From contig NZ_CP039934.1 in the NCBI RefSeq assembly GCF_009792295.1, forward strand, positions 1,756,501 to 1,820,500: 64,000 nt of DNA, read 5' to 3'. Below, one piece after another: positions 61,889 through 64,000 of the stretch (its first letter is position 1; each line of letters begins with the position of its first letter). Source of the DNA: Myroides fluvii (GTDB lineage Bacteria; Bacteroidota; Bacteroidia; Flavobacteriales; Flavobacteriaceae). The position numbers were made by a program, and so were the translations under genes. The notes under the pieces are model-generated. The model was not told the DNA's origin. It did not search any database and worked only from the letters and a program-made list of their open reading frames with translations.

Positions 61889-62247
61889 AGGAATTATATA
61901 ATGAGAGGGATAAAATATTTACTAAAAAAGTTTCGCTATAATTTTGTCGATGCGTACCAAATAAGAGCGTTCGTTGGTTTTGTCAAGGCTTAGAAGTCGG
62001 GCGAATTTTTGAGAAGATTTAAAAAAGACAGCAGCGAATAACCGTTTTTTTCTTTTTGTAAAATCACAAAAAGAAAGGAAGAGATTGATTGGAATTTGCT
62101 GTTGTTTGATAAAAAAGTAAAAGATGAGGAGAAAAAGAGGCAAAACAATATAAAAATCTCAAAAGGAGAATATAAACTAACTGCCTCGGGATGTGTTGTG
62201 TACAATAAATTTTGAGTATTTGTTTCGGGGGTTTAATGGATAATTTG
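61889..62247. other. Intergenic region with no supported gene
   Basis: Two overlapping minus-strand frames of about 71 codons occur here (61922-62143, 61990-62205), rich in Phe, Leu, Lys and Ser with no recognisable family, and are considered chance. No terminator was recognised. Confidence 0.5.
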
Positions 62248-62267
62248 TATCTTCGAAGGAAAAATAA

Positions 62268-62666
62268 ATGGGACGTAAAATTATTGTAACGGCAACATTA
62301 TTAGGTGCTTTAGGTATTGTTTTGGGTGCTTTTGGAGCGCACGGATTAAAAAAGATTGTCAGTGAAACTGCCGTAGCTTCTTATGAGGTTGGGGTTCGTT
62401 ATCAGCTGTATCACGTCTTTTTTCTTTTGTTTGTTGGGCTTTCCTCTTTCTTCTCAGACGCAGTAAAAAAGAGGATATTTATCTTGACACTGATCGGTGT
62501 TACCTTATTTTCAGGGTCTATCTATCTACTAACGTTCAACGGGTTGCCCGGATTTAACGTTAAATTCTTAGGTCCAATTACTCCAATTGGGGGCGTTTTT
62601 ATGATCATAGCTTGGGTGTATGCTGCAATTCAGACCCTTAAAACAGGAAAAAGCACGAAAATCTAG
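62268..62666 (+). CDS. DUF423 membrane protein
   Basis: This is a 132-residue inner-membrane protein of the DUF423 (YgdD/YwdK) family, of unknown function. The family hallmark ATLLGALGIVLGAFGAHGLK begins the protein and RYQLYHVFFLLFVGLSSFF (about residues 44-62) follows. Four helices are expected. GSIYLLTFNGLPGFNVKFLG (20 residues) and PITPIGGVFMIIAWVY are also typical. It lies 67 bases before pckA on the same strand and is likely transcribed separately because a -7 element precedes pckA. Confidence 0.92.
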   Translation: MGRKIIVTATLLGALGIVLGAFGAHGLKKIVSETAVASYEVGVRYQLYHVFFLLFVGLSSFFSDAVKKRIFILTLIGVTLFSGSIYLLTFNGLPGFNVKFLGPITPIGGVFMIIAWVYAAIQTLKTGKSTKI

Positions 62667-62696
62667 TTTTGTGTATCGTTATATTAAATTTATTTC

Positions 62697-62704
62697 TAAG
62701 TTTG
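62697..62704 (+). promoter_or_regulatory. -7 element of pckA
   Basis: TAAGTTTG is a perfect -7 box 29 bases before the pckA start. TTTG at 62668-62671 is 25 bases upstream, slightly too far to be the standard -33 box, so the promoter call rests on the -7 box. Confidence 0.5.
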
Positions 62705-62733
62705 CATATTAATTAAAAAGACAACATAACATA

Positions 62734-64000
62734 ATGAAAATGGCTAATACGCAATCAATTTCACTTGAAAAATATGGTATTAAAGATGTTGTAGAGATTG
62801 TATATAATCCTTCCTACGATCTTTTGTATAATGAAGAAATTAAGTCTGACCTACAGGGTTTTGAAAGAGGACAAGTAACTGAATTAGGAGCTGTAAATGT
62901 TATGACAGGTGAGTTCACTGGTCGTTCTCCAAAGGATAAATACATTGTAAAAGACTCAGTTACTGAGAATACCGTATGGTGGAATTCTCCAGAATCGCCA
63001 AATGACAATAAACCAATTGACCAAAAAACGTGGGAAGCTTTAAAAGCAACTACAGTAAATGAGTTGTCAGGAAAAAAACTTTATGTTATTGACGCTTTCT
63101 GTGGTGCGAATGAAAATACGCGTTTGAAAGTGAGATTCATTATGGAAGTAGCATGGCAAGCACATTTTGTAAAAAATATGTTTATCCGTCCTACAGAAGA
63201 GGAATTAGCAAACTTCGGTGAGCCAGATTTCGTAGTAATGAATGGTTCTAAAACGACATTTAAAGATTACAAAGCATACGGATTAAATTCAGAAGTATAT
63301 ATCGCGTTCAACTTAACGGAAAAAGTTCAAATCATCGGAGGTACTTGGTACGGAGGTGAGATGAAAAAAGGATTGTTCTCGATGATGAATTACTATTTAC
63401 CATTAAAGGGAATGGCATCGATGCACTGTTCTGCAAACAAAGGTAAAGAGGGCGATGTGGCGGTATTCTTTGGATTATCAGGTACTGGAAAAACAACATT
63501 GTCGACAGATCCAAAACGCGAGTTGATTGGAGATGATGAGCATGGATGGGATGATGAAGGAGTATTCAACTTCGAAGGAGGTTGTTATGCAAAGACTATT
63601 AGTTTAAGTCAAGAAAACGAACCGGATATCTACGGTGCAATTCGCCGCGACGCTTTATTGGAAAACGTTACGGTTGATGCGAATGGAGTTATCGATTTTA
63701 ATGATGGTTCAGTAACACAAAATACACGTGTTTCTTATCCAATTGACCACATTGAAAATATTGTGAAGCCGGTTTCTAAAGCGGGTCACGCAACAAAAGT
63801 AATCTTCTTAACAGCAGATGCTTTTGGAGTTATGCCTCCTGTGTCTAAATTGACACCAGAGCAAACTAAATATTACTTCTTATCTGGATTTACCGCTAAA
63901 TTAGCTGGTACTGAAAGAGGAGTAACTCAACCAGAACCTACTTTCTCAGCTTGTTTTGGTAAAGCATTCTTGTCTTTACACCCAACAAAATATGGAGAGG
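62734..64000 (+). CDS. pckA: Phosphoenolpyruvate carboxykinase (ATP), 3' end outside window
   Basis: PckA converts oxaloacetate to phosphoenolpyruvate and commits carbon to gluconeogenesis; in anaerobic growth it can run the other way. The frame starts at ATG 62734 ([18 protein letters not shown]) and is open to the window edge after 422 codons. Conserved parts are [64 protein letters not shown] (20 residues), the kinase-1a loop [12 protein letters not shown], the metal motif [20 protein letters not shown] and the substrate loop [16 protein letters not shown] rather than GTP specificity follows from this family. Confidence 0.97.
   Translation, partial: MKMANTQSISLEKYGIKDVVEIVYNPSYDLLYNEEIKSDLQGFERGQVTELGAVNVMTGEFTGRSPKDKYIVKDSVTENTVWWNSPESPNDNKPIDQKTWEALKATTVNELSGKKLYVIDAFCGANENTRLKVRFIMEVAWQAHFVKNMFIRPTEEELANFGEPDFVVMNGSKTTFKDYKAYGLNSEVYIAFNLTEKVQIIGGTWYGGEMKKGLFSMMNYYLPLKGMASMHCSANKGKEGDVAVFFGLSGTGKTTLSTDPKRELIGDDEHGWDDEGVFNFEGGCYAKTISLSQENEPDIYGAIRRDALLENVTVDANGVIDFNDGSVTQNTRVSYPIDHIENIVKPVSKAGHATKVIFLTADAFGVMPPVSKLTPEQTKYYFLSGFTAKLAGTERGVTQPEPTFSACFGKAFLSLHPTKYGE

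Noticed and set aside
61922..62205. Overlapping 71- and 73-codon minus-strand frames
   Set aside because: They are low-complexity Phe/Leu/Lys/Ser translations with no family, and both occupy the same noncoding gap.

Overview
The window is a chromosomal segment of a low-GC Bacteroidota bacterium, almost certainly Flavobacteriaceae. The evidence is: TonB-dependent receptors with carboxypeptidase-regulatory N-termini, many lipoproteins with a Cys-Ser-Asp/Glu start, near absence of Shine-Dalgarno sequences, and repeated -33 TTTG / -7 TAnnTTTG promoters. A Myroides-like genus is a guess from overall protein character, not something the sequence proves. The window cuts a TonB-dependent receptor at its left edge and pckA at its right edge. 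No phage, insertion sequence or CRISPR array was seen. Most of it is core genome with a few accessory islands.

Layout. 1-7.3 kb: receptor 3' end, a Rieske-like lipoprotein, greA and a HIT hydrolase, an orphan sensor kinase, a flavin-reductase-like protein, a DUF3127 protein with an SSB-like tail, and aat. 7.3-14.1 kb: a TPP-riboswitch-controlled minus-strand operon thiS-thiC-tenI/thiE-like-thiD-thiE-thiG-thiH-thiF. 14.2-20.9 kb: small membrane and remnant ORFs, a dicarboxylate/amino-acid symporter, the rplM-rpsI and rpsB-tsf blocks, an acyltransferase/lipoprotein pair and a DUF805 protein. 20.9-27.7 kb: polA, a surface lipoprotein, a membrane metallophosphoesterase, a monothiol thioredoxin-like protein and a polysaccharide deacetylase. 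27.9-34.2 kb: a tripartite RND efflux operon preceded by its GbsR/MarR-type regulator and a clear operator. 34.7-35.3 kb: five tandem tRNA-Gly(TCC) genes.

35.3-43.3 kb: peptidase E, tatA and a PAP2 phosphatase, an O-methyltransferase, a serine hydrolase and a PolB-like exonuclease. Then comes a leader with two small ORFs, each followed by an intrinsic terminator, upstream of an OsmC-like gene, and a fused two-domain peptide ABC ATPase. 43.3-51.3 kb: an acyltransferase-3 membrane protein, a duplicated lipocalin-like lipoprotein, a second DUF805 protein, and an operon of an Omp85-type barrel, a phosphoethanolamine transferase and a PCMD protein behind an aromatic amino-acid permease. 51.8-55.5 kb: a His-rich metal-uptake-like operon in which two small related membrane proteins flank a TonB receptor, followed by a His-tailed DUF4625 lipoprotein. 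55.6-64 kb: prolyl oligopeptidase, DUF1684 lipoprotein, dps, an LEA-like lipoprotein, mtgA, a saccharopine-dehydrogenase-family enzyme, DUF423 and pckA.

The best candidates for undescribed biology are the tandem leader-ORF/terminator region before the OsmC-like gene (40.6-41.07 kb) and the His-rich receptor locus with paired RAPP/RGPP-tailed proteins. Lesser ones are the SSB-tailed DUF3127 protein, the switching elements after the TPP aptamer, the operator of the efflux operon and a dispersed intergenic repeat. Starts were moved inward from the longest reading frame where a promoter or family alignment demanded it, and each entry says so. All family assignments come from reading motifs by eye; no database search was run.
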